This document shows positions 9,632-19,119 of a stretch of 64,000 nt of DNA, in pieces. Made by a program: the position numbers and the translations under genes. How positions within the stretch are numbered: the stretch's first letter is position 1; the number at the start of each line of letters is the position of its first letter. The stretch is from an uncultured Cryomorphaceae bacterium (GTDB lineage Bacteria; Bacteroidota; Bacteroidia; Flavobacteriales; Schleiferiaceae): positions 1 through 64,000 of the forward strand of contig CAJVWI010000002.1 of the NCBI GenBank assembly GCA_913009655.1, written 5' to 3'. Under the pieces are notes generated by a model that made no database searches, was not told the origin of the DNA, and saw nothing but the letters and a program-made list of their open reading frames with translations.

Positions 9632-10786
9632 ATGCCCAAATCAATTACAATAGCTATAAATGGCCGCTGGCTTCTTGCGGGTAAACTAGAGGGTACCGGC
9701 TGGTATAGCCATAGTATAATCAAGCGATTGGTTGAGCTTCACCCTGAAGTTGACTGGCACATTTTCTATGACCGAAGTCCAAAAGCACCGCATATTTATC
9801 CAGGCGTAAAATCCCATGTCCTAAAACCTGCAGCAAGGCATCCATGGCTCTGGAGTTTCTGGAATGAATGGCTTGTTCCCAGAAAAATTATGAAAATAAA
9901 AGCTTCTATTTATTGGTCTCCAGATGGTTTATTACCAAGTAGAAAATCATTAAAAGGCTATCAAATAAAACTTATTACAACAATTCATGATTTAAATTTT
10001 GTTCACAGACCTAAAGAAATACCGATAAAAGTTGGCAATTACTACCGGGAGGTATGCAGTCGATCCGCAAAAGAATCTGACAGAATTTTAGCGGTTTCTA
10101 AAACCACAAAAAACGATATAATTTCAACTTATTCTAAAAATAAAAAAGATATTGATATAACATATAATGCTCCTCAGAAAGACTTTACTCCTCTTTCGGA
10201 AAAGCAAAAGAAGACAGCTCAAAAAAATTTTGCAAAAGGAAATCCCTATTTCTGCTTTTTAGGAGCATTTACTCCAAGAAAAAATTTAAAAACCCTTGTT
10301 TACGCCTTCAATAAATGGAGTTTATTAAATCCTAACAGCAATCATCAATTGGTAATTGCTGGACGTTCTCTTCACCAAGATGAAGAATTAAATACTGCAT
10401 TAAAAAATGGTAGCAAAAAAATTCTTCTTCCAGGATTTATTCCTAGAAATCAATTAAATAATTTTTTTGGTGGCGCGACAGCATTTGTCTTCCCAAGTTA
10501 TTTCGAGGGTTTTGGAATTCCCATAATTGAGGCAATGGCGTCAAATTGCTTAGTCCTTTCCTCCAATTCATCGTGCATGCCTGAAATTGCAAATGACGCC
10601 GCTCATTATTCTAGACCAGAAGACATCGAGGACTGGGTATGCGCATTAAATTTTGCTGTAAAAAATGAAAAAGATGTTGAATTACTGAAAAAAAAAGGAT
10701 TGAAACGAGCAAACTATTTTAAATGGGAACACTCAGTAGATCAAGTATGGAAATCCTTCCAGGAAATTTTACCTAATGAAAAGTAA
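9632..10786 (+). CDS. Glycosyltransferase family 4 (GT-B) protein
   Basis: INGRWLLAGKLEGTGWYSHSIIKRL ... FVFPSYFEGFGIPIIEAMASNCLVLSSNSSCMPEIANDAA, a GT4 signature. Confidence 0.92.
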   Translation: MPKSITIAINGRWLLAGKLEGTGWYSHSIIKRLVELHPEVDWHIFYDRSPKAPHIYPGVKSHVLKPAARHPWLWSFWNEWLVPRKIMKIKASIYWSPDGLLPSRKSLKGYQIKLITTIHDLNFVHRPKEIPIKVGNYYREVCSRSAKESDRILAVSKTTKNDIISTYSKNKKDIDITYNAPQKDFTPLSEKQKKTAQKNFAKGNPYFCFLGAFTPRKNLKTLVYAFNKWSLLNPNSNHQLVIAGRSLHQDEELNTALKNGSKKILLPGFIPRNQLNNFFGGATAFVFPSYFEGFGIPIIEAMASNCLVLSSNSSCMPEIANDAAHYSRPEDIEDWVCALNFAVKNEKDVELLKKKGLKRANYFKWEHSVDQVWKSFQEILPNEK

Positions 10787-11369
10787 AGAGCTACTAACCG
10801 CGGGAGTAGATGAAGCTGGAAGAGGCTGCCTTGCTGGCCCCGTCGTTGCTAGCGCTGTGATTTGGCCTGAAGGATTTAAACTAAAAGGACTTACTGATTC
10901 TAAAAAGTTAAACTTCAGCAAAAGAGCTTCTTTAAGAAAAAGCCTTGAAGAAGCACTTCCAAATGGAAGTTGGGCCATTGGCGTCTCTAGCTCTGAAGAA
11001 ATAGATAAAGTGAATATCCTACAAGCTACTTTTTTAGCAATGCACAGGGCTATTGAGCAATTAATACCTCAACCCAATCTACTTTTAATTGATGGCAATA
11101 GATTTAAGCCATATCCAAATATTGTTCACCGTTGCGAAATAAAAGGAGATGCTAGATTTCAAGCAATTTCAGCAGCGAGTATATTCGCAAAAACACATCG
11201 TGATCAAATTATGCTAAAAGCTCATATGGAAAATCCCCAATATGAATGGAATGCCAACAAAGGTTACCCCAGTAAAAATCATAGGGTAGCCATGCTTAAA
11301 TATGGTTTGACAGAAATTCATAGAAAAAGCTTTAAATGGCGAAACCCCCAAATAAAATTAGATTTTTAA
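10776..11369 (+). CDS. rnhB: Ribonuclease HII
   Basis: AGVDEAGRGCLAGPVVASAVIWP motif; LLIDGNRF; SAASIFAKTHRD. Confidence 0.96.
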   Translation: MKSKELLTAGVDEAGRGCLAGPVVASAVIWPEGFKLKGLTDSKKLNFSKRASLRKSLEEALPNGSWAIGVSSSEEIDKVNILQATFLAMHRAIEQLIPQPNLLLIDGNRFKPYPNIVHRCEIKGDARFQAISAASIFAKTHRDQIMLKAHMENPQYEWNANKGYPSKNHRVAMLKYGLTEIHRKSFKWRNPQIKLDF

Positions 11370-11373
11370 TTAA

Positions 11374-12711
11374 ATGGATATTGAAAGAAACATTCCAAAA
11401 TCATCATTCAAAATTCCATTTATCATTGCGTTTGCACTAATAATTACAAATTGTACGAATAAATCAAAAGAAATTGACATATTGGAACCTATTCCTGCGA
11501 ATGCAATTGTTTTGGCTTTAATAGATAATATACGATCATTAAATTTCTCTTTGATAGAAATACAACAATTACCAAAGCTTGAAAGCTTACAATTTTTGCT
11601 TAGAAATATTGAAGATAATTTAAATGGTGACTTCTTAATTAGCTTTCACCCAATTGGAGCCAAAGATTTTCATTGGCTTATCAGTATTCCAAGAACATCA
11701 GCTCGATCATGGCATCCATCAGAATTATCGGATGAAAAAAACCTTAAACGACGTTCATATTCAGTCGGCACTCTATGGAACACGGAGTCAATATCATTTG
11801 GTCAGACATCCAACTACCTATTATTAAGTACCTCTTCGATTCTAACAGAAGAAAGCATAAGACAAATTGAAAAAGGTGGAGGTCAAGACTCCTACATGTC
11901 CTTAAAAGACCTTCCAAACAAATTATTAAATAATGATTTTATAACCCTATACAGCCATGACAAATCCAATAAACTACCCCTCTTTTATCCTTCATTTAAG
12001 AACAAGGAAATAAATGACAAACTACTAAATTATCGTCTTGAACAAGATAAAATTCTTTCTTGGAATTTTAAGAAAGCCGAAGATAGTAGCTCGTTCATAA
12101 CGATGTCTGATGAGTTTGATATCTCCGAGACCTCCTTGAATTTTTTAAAACACTCCTCATCAGTTTCCTTCCCAGGATGGAAATGGATGGTTCCCGAACT
12201 CAATTGGGGAGCTTGGATTGTATCTGATTCGGAGGTTTTATTTGATGATGAAACGATCTCATCACAGGTATTTGGGGAGCTGTGCTTCAAGGGACGCAGA
12301 AATAAATCCTGGAAAGCAAATGTCTATTATTCAAAATATAAAAAACTATCAGTTCCAAATTGGACGAGCTCAAATGAATTTAAAATTAAACACTTGGATC
12401 AAATAGCTCATTCATCAGTTAATCAATACTTGAAAAGTTTTGGGCCATTTTTAGTTTCAGTAATTGACAGTAATCAGTTTAATCGTTATGCCTCATTTCT
12501 AGGAGAAGTGAAAACACAAACCCAAGAAAAACAATACCAGGAAGCTATTAAATGGCTTCAAAGTCAACCCGCTGAAGCCAATGCTTGGTGGATATCAAAT
12601 ACGACGATCAATAACAACGGTGATTTATCAAATCATTGGCAAGGGCTTTCACTGCAAATATTGAATGGCAATGGTGCCTGGTGTGCTTCTTCTACCAAAC
12701 TAAATAATTAA
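11374..12711 (+). CDS. Hypothetical lipoprotein, possibly DUF3352-like
   Basis: N-terminal hydrophobic segment ending LIITNC (lipobox-like); no confidently recognised domain. Confidence 0.6.
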   Translation: MDIERNIPKSSFKIPFIIAFALIITNCTNKSKEIDILEPIPANAIVLALIDNIRSLNFSLIEIQQLPKLESLQFLLRNIEDNLNGDFLISFHPIGAKDFHWLISIPRTSARSWHPSELSDEKNLKRRSYSVGTLWNTESISFGQTSNYLLLSTSSILTEESIRQIEKGGGQDSYMSLKDLPNKLLNNDFITLYSHDKSNKLPLFYPSFKNKEINDKLLNYRLEQDKILSWNFKKAEDSSSFITMSDEFDISETSLNFLKHSSSVSFPGWKWMVPELNWGAWIVSDSEVLFDDETISSQVFGELCFKGRRNKSWKANVYYSKYKKLSVPNWTSSNEFKIKHLDQIAHSSVNQYLKSFGPFLVSVIDSNQFNRYASFLGEVKTQTQEKQYQEAIKWLQSQPAEANAWWISNTTINNNGDLSNHWQGLSLQILNGNGAWCASSTKLNN

Positions 12712-12717
12712 ACAAGA

Positions 12718-13608
12718 CTACTTTAATTTAATCAACTCTCCTTTTTTGGGCTGGTATCCAACTGACCAATTATTAAGCCGATATAAAACCTTTAATTGAA
12801 TTGAATATAATTGGGACACGAAATGAGCATTTTGATCATTACCGAGCCTATGGGTCGAGAATTCTCTGAGTTTTCGAGAAAATGATTTTCCCTTTTTCTG
12901 AATATATATTCGTTCGCCTGCTTTAATCTGAGAAGAAAATGTCAAATCGTTAAAACGAAGTAAACTTTCCAACGAAAGACCATTCTCTAAGGCAAATGAC
13001 TCAATACTCTCATCTTCTTTATGGATAACATAACATTGCCCATTGGGGCTCAACATTAGACGATTATGATATTTTTTTCCTTTTGATTTTAACCTTTTTA
13101 TAACTCGATCAAAATTATATAAATTCTCATTTTCAATAATATTAATCAAACGATCTGCATACTCATTACTTGTGGCATAACCAGCACTCTGCAACCCTAA
13201 AGCCCAAGATTTATAATCACGAGGGTCTAGAACAAATAAGTGATCATATCTACTTCTAGATGCAAGAAATAAACTATGATCACGAAAACTTCTCCTTGGA
13301 TTAGAATATGACCTAAAACATTCATCGAGCAAATCATCATCAGCATATATGGTTTTCCCCTCCCAGTTTTCATGACATTTAATTCCAAAGTGATTATTGC
13401 CATTCTTTGCTAAACGACTGCTACCGTTACCGCTCTCTAATATTCCTTGAGCAAGTGTTATGGAAGCAGGAATTCCTGATCTATGCATTTCTCGAATTGC
13501 CAACTTGCGATATCTGTCAATATAATCAGATCGAGAAATTGACACCTGAGCAAAAAGACTTTGAGAAAAAAAACTGCTTAGAAATATGAGGTAAAATATT
13601 GCTTTCAT
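12718..13608 (-). CDS. Glucosaminidase-domain peptidoglycan hydrolase with LysM-like C-terminus
   Basis: Signal peptide; FlgJ-like AIREMHRSGIPASITLAQGILESGNGSSRLAKNGNNHFGIKCH; C-terminal LysM-like segments (GLSLESLLRFNDLTFSSQIKAGERIYI). Confidence 0.92.
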   Translation of the reverse strand: MKAIFYLIFLSSFFSQSLFAQVSISRSDYIDRYRKLAIREMHRSGIPASITLAQGILESGNGSSRLAKNGNNHFGIKCHENWEGKTIYADDDLLDECFRSYSNPRRSFRDHSLFLASRSRYDHLFVLDPRDYKSWALGLQSAGYATSNEYADRLINIIENENLYNFDRVIKRLKSKGKKYHNRLMLSPNGQCYVIHKEDESIESFALENGLSLESLLRFNDLTFSSQIKAGERIYIQKKGKSFSRKLREFSTHRLGNDQNAHFVSQLYSIQLKVLYRLNNWSVGYQPKKGELIKLK

Positions 13609-13886
13609 AAAAAGATTTAAGATCTCAAGATATTGATTTAATTATATCAAAAAAGGCTTGCATTCTAGAAGCACTTTTGGGTTTCATAAATCATTAAAAG
13701 TTCATTTAGATTTAGGTTGTCTACTTGCACATAAAAAAACAAGAATATTGGTTTTATAATGAAGAAATTAGACAAATTACAAATAAGACTTGGGGACCAT
13801 AATAAATCTGTTTTAAAAAATATAATTTCAAAACTAAAGTTAATCCAATCATATCTTTAAATCCTGGAAAAGTAGAGAATCCAAAA

Positions 13887-14042
13887 ATGTCTTTTAAAAA
13901 AATGAATGAGCTCAATTCAGAGGACTACTATTTTAATTCTGAAGGTCTAATGGTTTTCACTGAACAACATCACCTTAAAAGAGGTTATTGTTGTAATAGT
14001 GGATGTAAGCATTGTCCCTATAGAAATGATGAAAATCAATAA
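13887..14042 (+). CDS. Small DUF5522-like cysteine protein (51 aa)
   Basis: MSFKKMNELNSEDYYFNSEGLMVFTEQHHLKRGYCCNSGCKHCPYRNDENQ*; CC-x3-CxxCPY motif; below the ORF-track length cutoff. Confidence 0.8.
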   Translation: MSFKKMNELNSEDYYFNSEGLMVFTEQHHLKRGYCCNSGCKHCPYRNDENQ

Positions 14043-14055
14043 AAAGCTGAAAATA

Positions 14056-16062
14056 ATGAATGAATTTCAAGAGGATATTTTAACAGGAATTCCAAATTAT
14101 TTACCTAAGCATCCTGGACAAGACCCCCTTGTATCCCATGCTCCAAAGAGAAAAGACGTCTTAAATAAGCGTGAAAAACAACTTGCACTGAAGAATGCTT
14201 TGAGATATTTTGATGTTGAACATCACGCTGATCTAGCTGGTGAATTCGCACTTGAATTAAAGACATTTGGAAGAATTTATATGTACAGGTATCGTCCAAA
14301 ATATAAAATGTTTGCACGCCCATTAAATAGTTATCCTGCAAATTGCGATCAAGCAGCTTCTATAATGTTAATGATACAGAACAATCTAGATCCAGATGTT
14401 GCTCAACACCCTCATGAACTCATTACTTATGGTGGAAATGGTTCTGTATTTCAAAATTGGGCTCAATATCTCTTGACAATGAAATATTTAGCTGAAATGA
14501 ATTCCGAACAAACGCTTCATATTCATAGTGGTCACCCCCAAGGTCTTTTTCCATCAAGTAATCAAGCCCCCAGGGTGGTGGTAACAAATGGAATGATGAT
14601 TCCGAACCACTCAAAGCCGATAGATTTAGAGAAATATAGCGCAATGGGAGTTACTCAGTATGGGCAAATGACAGCAGGAAGTTATATGTATATCGGACCC
14701 CAAGGAATTGTTCACGGAACAACGATTACTCTCATGAATGCTGCTAGAAAATTTACCGATGGAAAACTTGAAGGTAAATTATTTGTCACAGCTGGATTAG
14801 GAGGCATGAGCGGTGCACAGCCAAAGGCAGCCTCCATTGCTGGCATGGTAAGCATTACCGCAGAAATAAATAAAACGGCAGCATTAAAAAGACAAAGTCA
14901 AGGATGGGTAGATGAAATTCATTATGAAGTAAATACCGCCATTAGCTCTGCTTTAGAATCACAGGCAAAAAAAGGAAATAAATCCATTGCTTTTGTGGGA
15001 AACATAGTAGACTTATGGGAAGCCTTAGTCAAGAAAAATATCAGTATAGATCTCGGGTCAGACCAAACATCATTGCATAACCCTTGGGCCGGAGGTTATT
15101 ACCCGCAAGGCTACAGTTACGAGCAGGCAAACGAACTAATGGTATCCAACCCCGGAAAATTCCGGATGGAAGTTGAATCAACCCTTAGAAATCATATATC
15201 AGCCATAAATCATCTGCACTCAAAAGGAATGTATTTCTTTGATTATGGCAATGCCTTTTTATTAGAATCAAGTCGAGCTGGAGCTGATGTTTTAGCAAAA
15301 AATGGAGTTGACTTTTTCTATCCGAGCTACGTCCAAGACATATTAGGGCCTCTATGTTTTGATTTTGGCTTTGGACCTTTTAGATGGGTATGTTCGAGTG
15401 GCAAAAAAGAAGATTTAGTCGCTACTGATAAAATAGCCGCAAATGTTATACGAAAATTGCTTTTACAAGCACCTGAAAATATCAAGATGCAAATGGAGGA
15501 CAATTTAAAATGGATAGAAAGTGCAGATGAAAATGAATTAGTCGTTGGTTCGAAAGCTCGAATACTTTACGCAGACAGTGTAGGAAGAATGTCTATTGCA
15601 GAGGCTTTTAATAATGCGGTCAAAACAGGTACAATTGGACCAATAATTATAGGCAGAGATCACCACGATGTAAGTGGTACTGATTCGCCATATAGAGAGA
15701 CATCTAACATTTATGATGGCTCAAAATTCACTGCAGACATGGCAGTTCATAATGCAATTGGTGATTCGTTCAGGGGAGCTACATGGGTAAGCCTCCATAA
15801 TGGAGGAGGTGTTGGATGGGGTGAAGTAATAAATGGAGGTTTTGGAATGTTGTTAGATGGAAGTGATGAAGCGGAAAGAAAATTAAAATCGATGCTTTTT
15901 TATGATGTGAACAATGGAATAGCACGACGTGCATGGGCTAAAAACCCAGAAGCATTAATCGCAATAGAAAGAGAAATGCAGAGAGAGTCATCTCTGAGGG
16001 TGACAATACCGAATATTGCAAAGGATGATTTAATAAATTCTGCAATAGCTGAACACTTTTGA
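14056..16062 (+). CDS. hutU: Urocanate hydratase
   Basis: ELITYGGNGSVFQNWAQYLLTMKYLAEM, TAGLGGMSGAQPKAA, DSPYRETSNIYDGS, SLHNGGGVGWGEVINGGFG; start at MNEFQEDI preferred over 13999, which overlaps the upstream small gene. Confidence 0.95.
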   Translation: MNEFQEDILTGIPNYLPKHPGQDPLVSHAPKRKDVLNKREKQLALKNALRYFDVEHHADLAGEFALELKTFGRIYMYRYRPKYKMFARPLNSYPANCDQAASIMLMIQNNLDPDVAQHPHELITYGGNGSVFQNWAQYLLTMKYLAEMNSEQTLHIHSGHPQGLFPSSNQAPRVVVTNGMMIPNHSKPIDLEKYSAMGVTQYGQMTAGSYMYIGPQGIVHGTTITLMNAARKFTDGKLEGKLFVTAGLGGMSGAQPKAASIAGMVSITAEINKTAALKRQSQGWVDEIHYEVNTAISSALESQAKKGNKSIAFVGNIVDLWEALVKKNISIDLGSDQTSLHNPWAGGYYPQGYSYEQANELMVSNPGKFRMEVESTLRNHISAINHLHSKGMYFFDYGNAFLLESSRAGADVLAKNGVDFFYPSYVQDILGPLCFDFGFGPFRWVCSSGKKEDLVATDKIAANVIRKLLLQAPENIKMQMEDNLKWIESADENELVVGSKARILYADSVGRMSIAEAFNNAVKTGTIGPIIIGRDHHDVSGTDSPYRETSNIYDGSKFTADMAVHNAIGDSFRGATWVSLHNGGGVGWGEVINGGFGMLLDGSDEAERKLKSMLFYDVNNGIARRAWAKNPEALIAIEREMQRESSLRVTIPNIAKDDLINSAIAEHF

Positions 16063-16076
16063 TTAATTTCGTCAAC

Positions 16077-16634
16077 ATGAAAAAATATTATTGGATAATC
16101 GCAAGTTCACTTTTACTATTATTTGCATCTTGTAATGCACCTGTTCAGAATTCAATTGGATCAAGTGTAGAAAGCATGAAAATTGGCTTTGTTCGCCTAG
16201 ATAGCTTAACTCAGTTGTATGACTACCACGGTGAATTAGTAAAGGAAATTGAAGCAAAAGCAAAAAAAATGGAAGCTGAACTCATTAGGAGTCAACAAAA
16301 TATTCAAACGGAATATGAAGTGCTTCAAAAAGCTGCACCGAGCTTATCGAAAATAGAGCTTGAACGGGCACAAATGGATTTTCAAAGGATTCAGCAACAA
16401 TATCAGGCTCTTGAGCAGCAAAGATCCGGGGAATTGCAGCAAGAAGAAATAGCGATGAATAATATTGTTAAAAACCAGGTTGATAAGGCAATAGAAAAAA
16501 TGAAGTCTGAAATAGACTTAGACCTAGTTTTTATCTATGAGTCAAATCTTCTTTATGCAAAAGAAGGCATGGACCTTACAACTGAACTTGCAAGCTATTT
16601 AAATCAGCTAGATCGACCTGATTCGGAAGAGTAA
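16077..16634 (+). CDS. OmpH/Skp-family periplasmic chaperone-like lipoprotein
   Basis: Lipoprotein signal (LLLLFASCNAP), IGFVRLDSLTQLYDYHGELVKEIEAKAKKMEAEL followed by coiled-coil helix. Confidence 0.8.
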   Translation: MKKYYWIIASSLLLLFASCNAPVQNSIGSSVESMKIGFVRLDSLTQLYDYHGELVKEIEAKAKKMEAELIRSQQNIQTEYEVLQKAAPSLSKIELERAQMDFQRIQQQYQALEQQRSGELQQEEIAMNNIVKNQVDKAIEKMKSEIDLDLVFIYESNLLYAKEGMDLTTELASYLNQLDRPDSEE

Positions 16635-16647
16635 AACTTTCTTTAAT

Positions 16648-17802
16648 TTATTTCTCGCTCGCCTCGTTTAAAATGGCACGTGAAATGACCATGCGTTGGA
16701 TTTCAGATGTGCCCTCATAAATCTGTGTTATTTTAGCATCTCGCATTAGCCTTTCCACGTGATACTCTTTTACAAAGCCATACCCCCCATGTATTTGAAC
16801 AGCTTCAACAGAGACCTCCATAGCGACCTCAGATGCATATAATTTTGCCATGGCTGATTCTTTCACGTAAGGCAAACCTTGATCTTTTAACCAAGCCGCC
16901 TTTAAAACTAAAAACCTTGCAGCCTCTACTTTTGTGGCCATGTCTGCGAGCTTAAATGCGATGGCTTGATGATCTCCAATCACTTTATTGAATGATCTCC
17001 TTTCAGTAGCATATTTTGCGGAAATTTCCAATGCTCCAGATGCAATTCCTAAAGCTTGAGCTGCAATTCCTATTCTTCCCCCCGACAAGGTTTTCATAGC
17101 AAACTTAAATCCAAAACCCTCATCTCCTACTCTATTTTCTTTGGGGACTTTAACATCAGTAAACATTAATGAATGAGTATCACTTCCACGAATTCCTAAT
17201 TTATCTTCTTTTTTCCCGATCTGAAAACCGGGCATTTCCTTTTCAACTATCAAGCAATTAATACCTCTATGACCTTTTGAAACATCAGTTTGAGCAATTA
17301 CAAGATAAATTGAAGCACTAGAACCGTTTGTGATCCAATTTTTTGTTCCGTTTAACAAATAATGATCCCCCATATCTATAGCTGTGGTTTTTTGACTAGT
17401 TGCATCGCTACCCGCTTCTGGCTCACTTAGGCAAAATGCACCAATGACTTCTCCTGAAGCAAGCCGGGTAAGATATTTCATTTTTTGATCTTCGGTTCCA
17501 TATTTTTCTAAACCCCAACAAACCAATGAATTATTAACACTCATGATCACAGCTGAAGAGGCATCGTATTTAGATATCTCTTCCATGGCCAAAACATATG
17601 ACACAGTGTCCATTCCTCCTCCAAGATATTTTGGGCTAGTCATCATTCCAAGAAAGCCCAATTCAGCCATTTTCTTAACACCTTCAGCGGGGAATCTCTG
17701 TTCATTGTCACGTTCTACTACTCCTGGTAATAATTCATTTTTGGCAAACAATTTTGCGGTATCCCGTATCATCAGATGCTCTTCAGTCAGTTCAAAATTC
17801 AT
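16648..17802 (-). CDS. Acyl-CoA dehydrogenase
   Basis: MNFELTEEHLMIRDTAKLFAKNEL..., GAFCLSEPEAGSDATSQKT, QIHGGYGFVKEYHVERLMRDAKITQIYEGTSEIQRMVI. Confidence 0.95.
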   Translation of the reverse strand: MNFELTEEHLMIRDTAKLFAKNELLPGVVERDNEQRFPAEGVKKMAELGFLGMMTSPKYLGGGMDTVSYVLAMEEISKYDASSAVIMSVNNSLVCWGLEKYGTEDQKMKYLTRLASGEVIGAFCLSEPEAGSDATSQKTTAIDMGDHYLLNGTKNWITNGSSASIYLVIAQTDVSKGHRGINCLIVEKEMPGFQIGKKEDKLGIRGSDTHSLMFTDVKVPKENRVGDEGFGFKFAMKTLSGGRIGIAAQALGIASGALEISAKYATERRSFNKVIGDHQAIAFKLADMATKVEAARFLVLKAAWLKDQGLPYVKESAMAKLYASEVAMEVSVEAVQIHGGYGFVKEYHVERLMRDAKITQIYEGTSEIQRMVISRAILNEASEK

Positions 17803-17905
17803 AGTAAAATTGGGTTCTATTCTAGTACAGAAACAAAAATACAACCGAAGAACCTATGGTTGGGTTTATTCCGATACATCTATTATGATTTAGTAGATTT
17901 GGATG

Positions 17906-19033
17906 ATGACTAATACTTTAAATAATTCAGTTTATTCCGATTTTAAATCAAATATACATAGCCCAATAATTGCTCTTGGATCGATGTCTGGCACTTCATT
18001 AGATGGTCTTGATCTAGCATTAGTTAAGTTTAATCCTCCATCAGACAAAGTTAATAAATGGAGATTCTCGATTATTTCAAGCAGTTTTATATCATATTCC
18101 GGCACTCGATGGGAAAAAGATCTCTTAAAAGCTTATCAAGCCGATACTTATGAGCTAAATGAAATATCTAAAAACTATTCTGAATGGGTTAGTTTTCAGG
18201 CCTGTCAGTTTATTAATCTATTGTCAAATAACTTCCCAAAAGTATTTTGCAGTCATGGCCATACCGTAAGACATGAACCAGAAAATAGAATCACGCAGCA
18301 AATAGGAAACACCCATGAACTGACAACTTATTTAAATATTCCTGTAGTTTGTGACTTCAGAATTTCCGATGTTCAACGGGGTGGACAGGGAGCCCCTCTT
18401 GTCCCTATAGCTGATAAACTTTTATTTAGTGATCAACCAATATGCTTGAATTTAGGGGGGTTCTCAAATGCCAGTTGGGATGAAAATGGTGTCAGAATTG
18501 CAGCAGATTTGGGACCATGCAACATCATCTTGAATGAACTGATGCGTAAAATTGGAAAATCATTCGACGACAAAGGTGATCTATCATCTAGAGGGAGAAT
18601 AGACTTTGAGACGTTAGATAAATTAAATAATTTAAGCTATTATTATAATCCACCTCCAAAAAGCCTAAGCCGGGAGTGGGCGTTAAATAATATTCTAGTA
18701 TTAATACTGCGTATTCCAAAAATAGAAGACGCCTTAGCCACTGCTGTGGAGCATACCGCATGGGCAATAAACCATGGTTTAAAAAAATTAAATTCAGAAA
18801 AAATATTTATCACAGGTGGAGGAGTTTGGAATACTTATCTGATGAGTAGAATAGCCTTTTATTGGAGAAAAAAGATAGAAATACCCCCAAAACAAATTGT
18901 CAACCAAAAGGAAGCTTTATGCTTTGCTTTTTTGGGCATTAGACGCCTTAGGGGCGAAATAAATATCCTTTCATCTGTAACCGGAGCTCCGACAGATAGC
19001 TGTGATGGCATAGTGTTTGAAAAAAAGTTTTAA
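17906..19033 (+). CDS. anmK: Anhydro-N-acetylmuramic acid kinase
   Basis: IALGSMSGTSLDGLDLALVKF, FCSHGHTVRHEP, QRGGQGAPLVPIADKLLF, ITGGGVWNTYLM. The ORF track start is 17903; the second Met at 17906 is preferred from promoter spacing. Confidence 0.94.
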   Translation: MTNTLNNSVYSDFKSNIHSPIIALGSMSGTSLDGLDLALVKFNPPSDKVNKWRFSIISSSFISYSGTRWEKDLLKAYQADTYELNEISKNYSEWVSFQACQFINLLSNNFPKVFCSHGHTVRHEPENRITQQIGNTHELTTYLNIPVVCDFRISDVQRGGQGAPLVPIADKLLFSDQPICLNLGGFSNASWDENGVRIAADLGPCNIILNELMRKIGKSFDDKGDLSSRGRIDFETLDKLNNLSYYYNPPPKSLSREWALNNILVLILRIPKIEDALATAVEHTAWAINHGLKKLNSEKIFITGGGVWNTYLMSRIAFYWRKKIEIPPKQIVNQKEALCFAFLGIRRLRGEINILSSVTGAPTDSCDGIVFEKKF

Positions 19034-19119
19034 TTATGTACTAAACCAAAGGATTAGAACATTATTTTTACGTCGCGTTGAAAAATTAACTTTTTAAATA
19101 CATCCTAAATAATAATTAT

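Noticed and set aside
13759-13860. 33-codon ORF MKKLDKLQIRLGDHNKSVLKNIISKLKLIQSYL upstream of the DUF5522-like gene
   Set aside because: Too short, no recognised homology; may be a remnant or noise.
13999-14055. hutU start at 13999 from the ORF track
   Set aside because: Overlaps the small CDS ending 14042; family N-terminus fits the Met at 14056.
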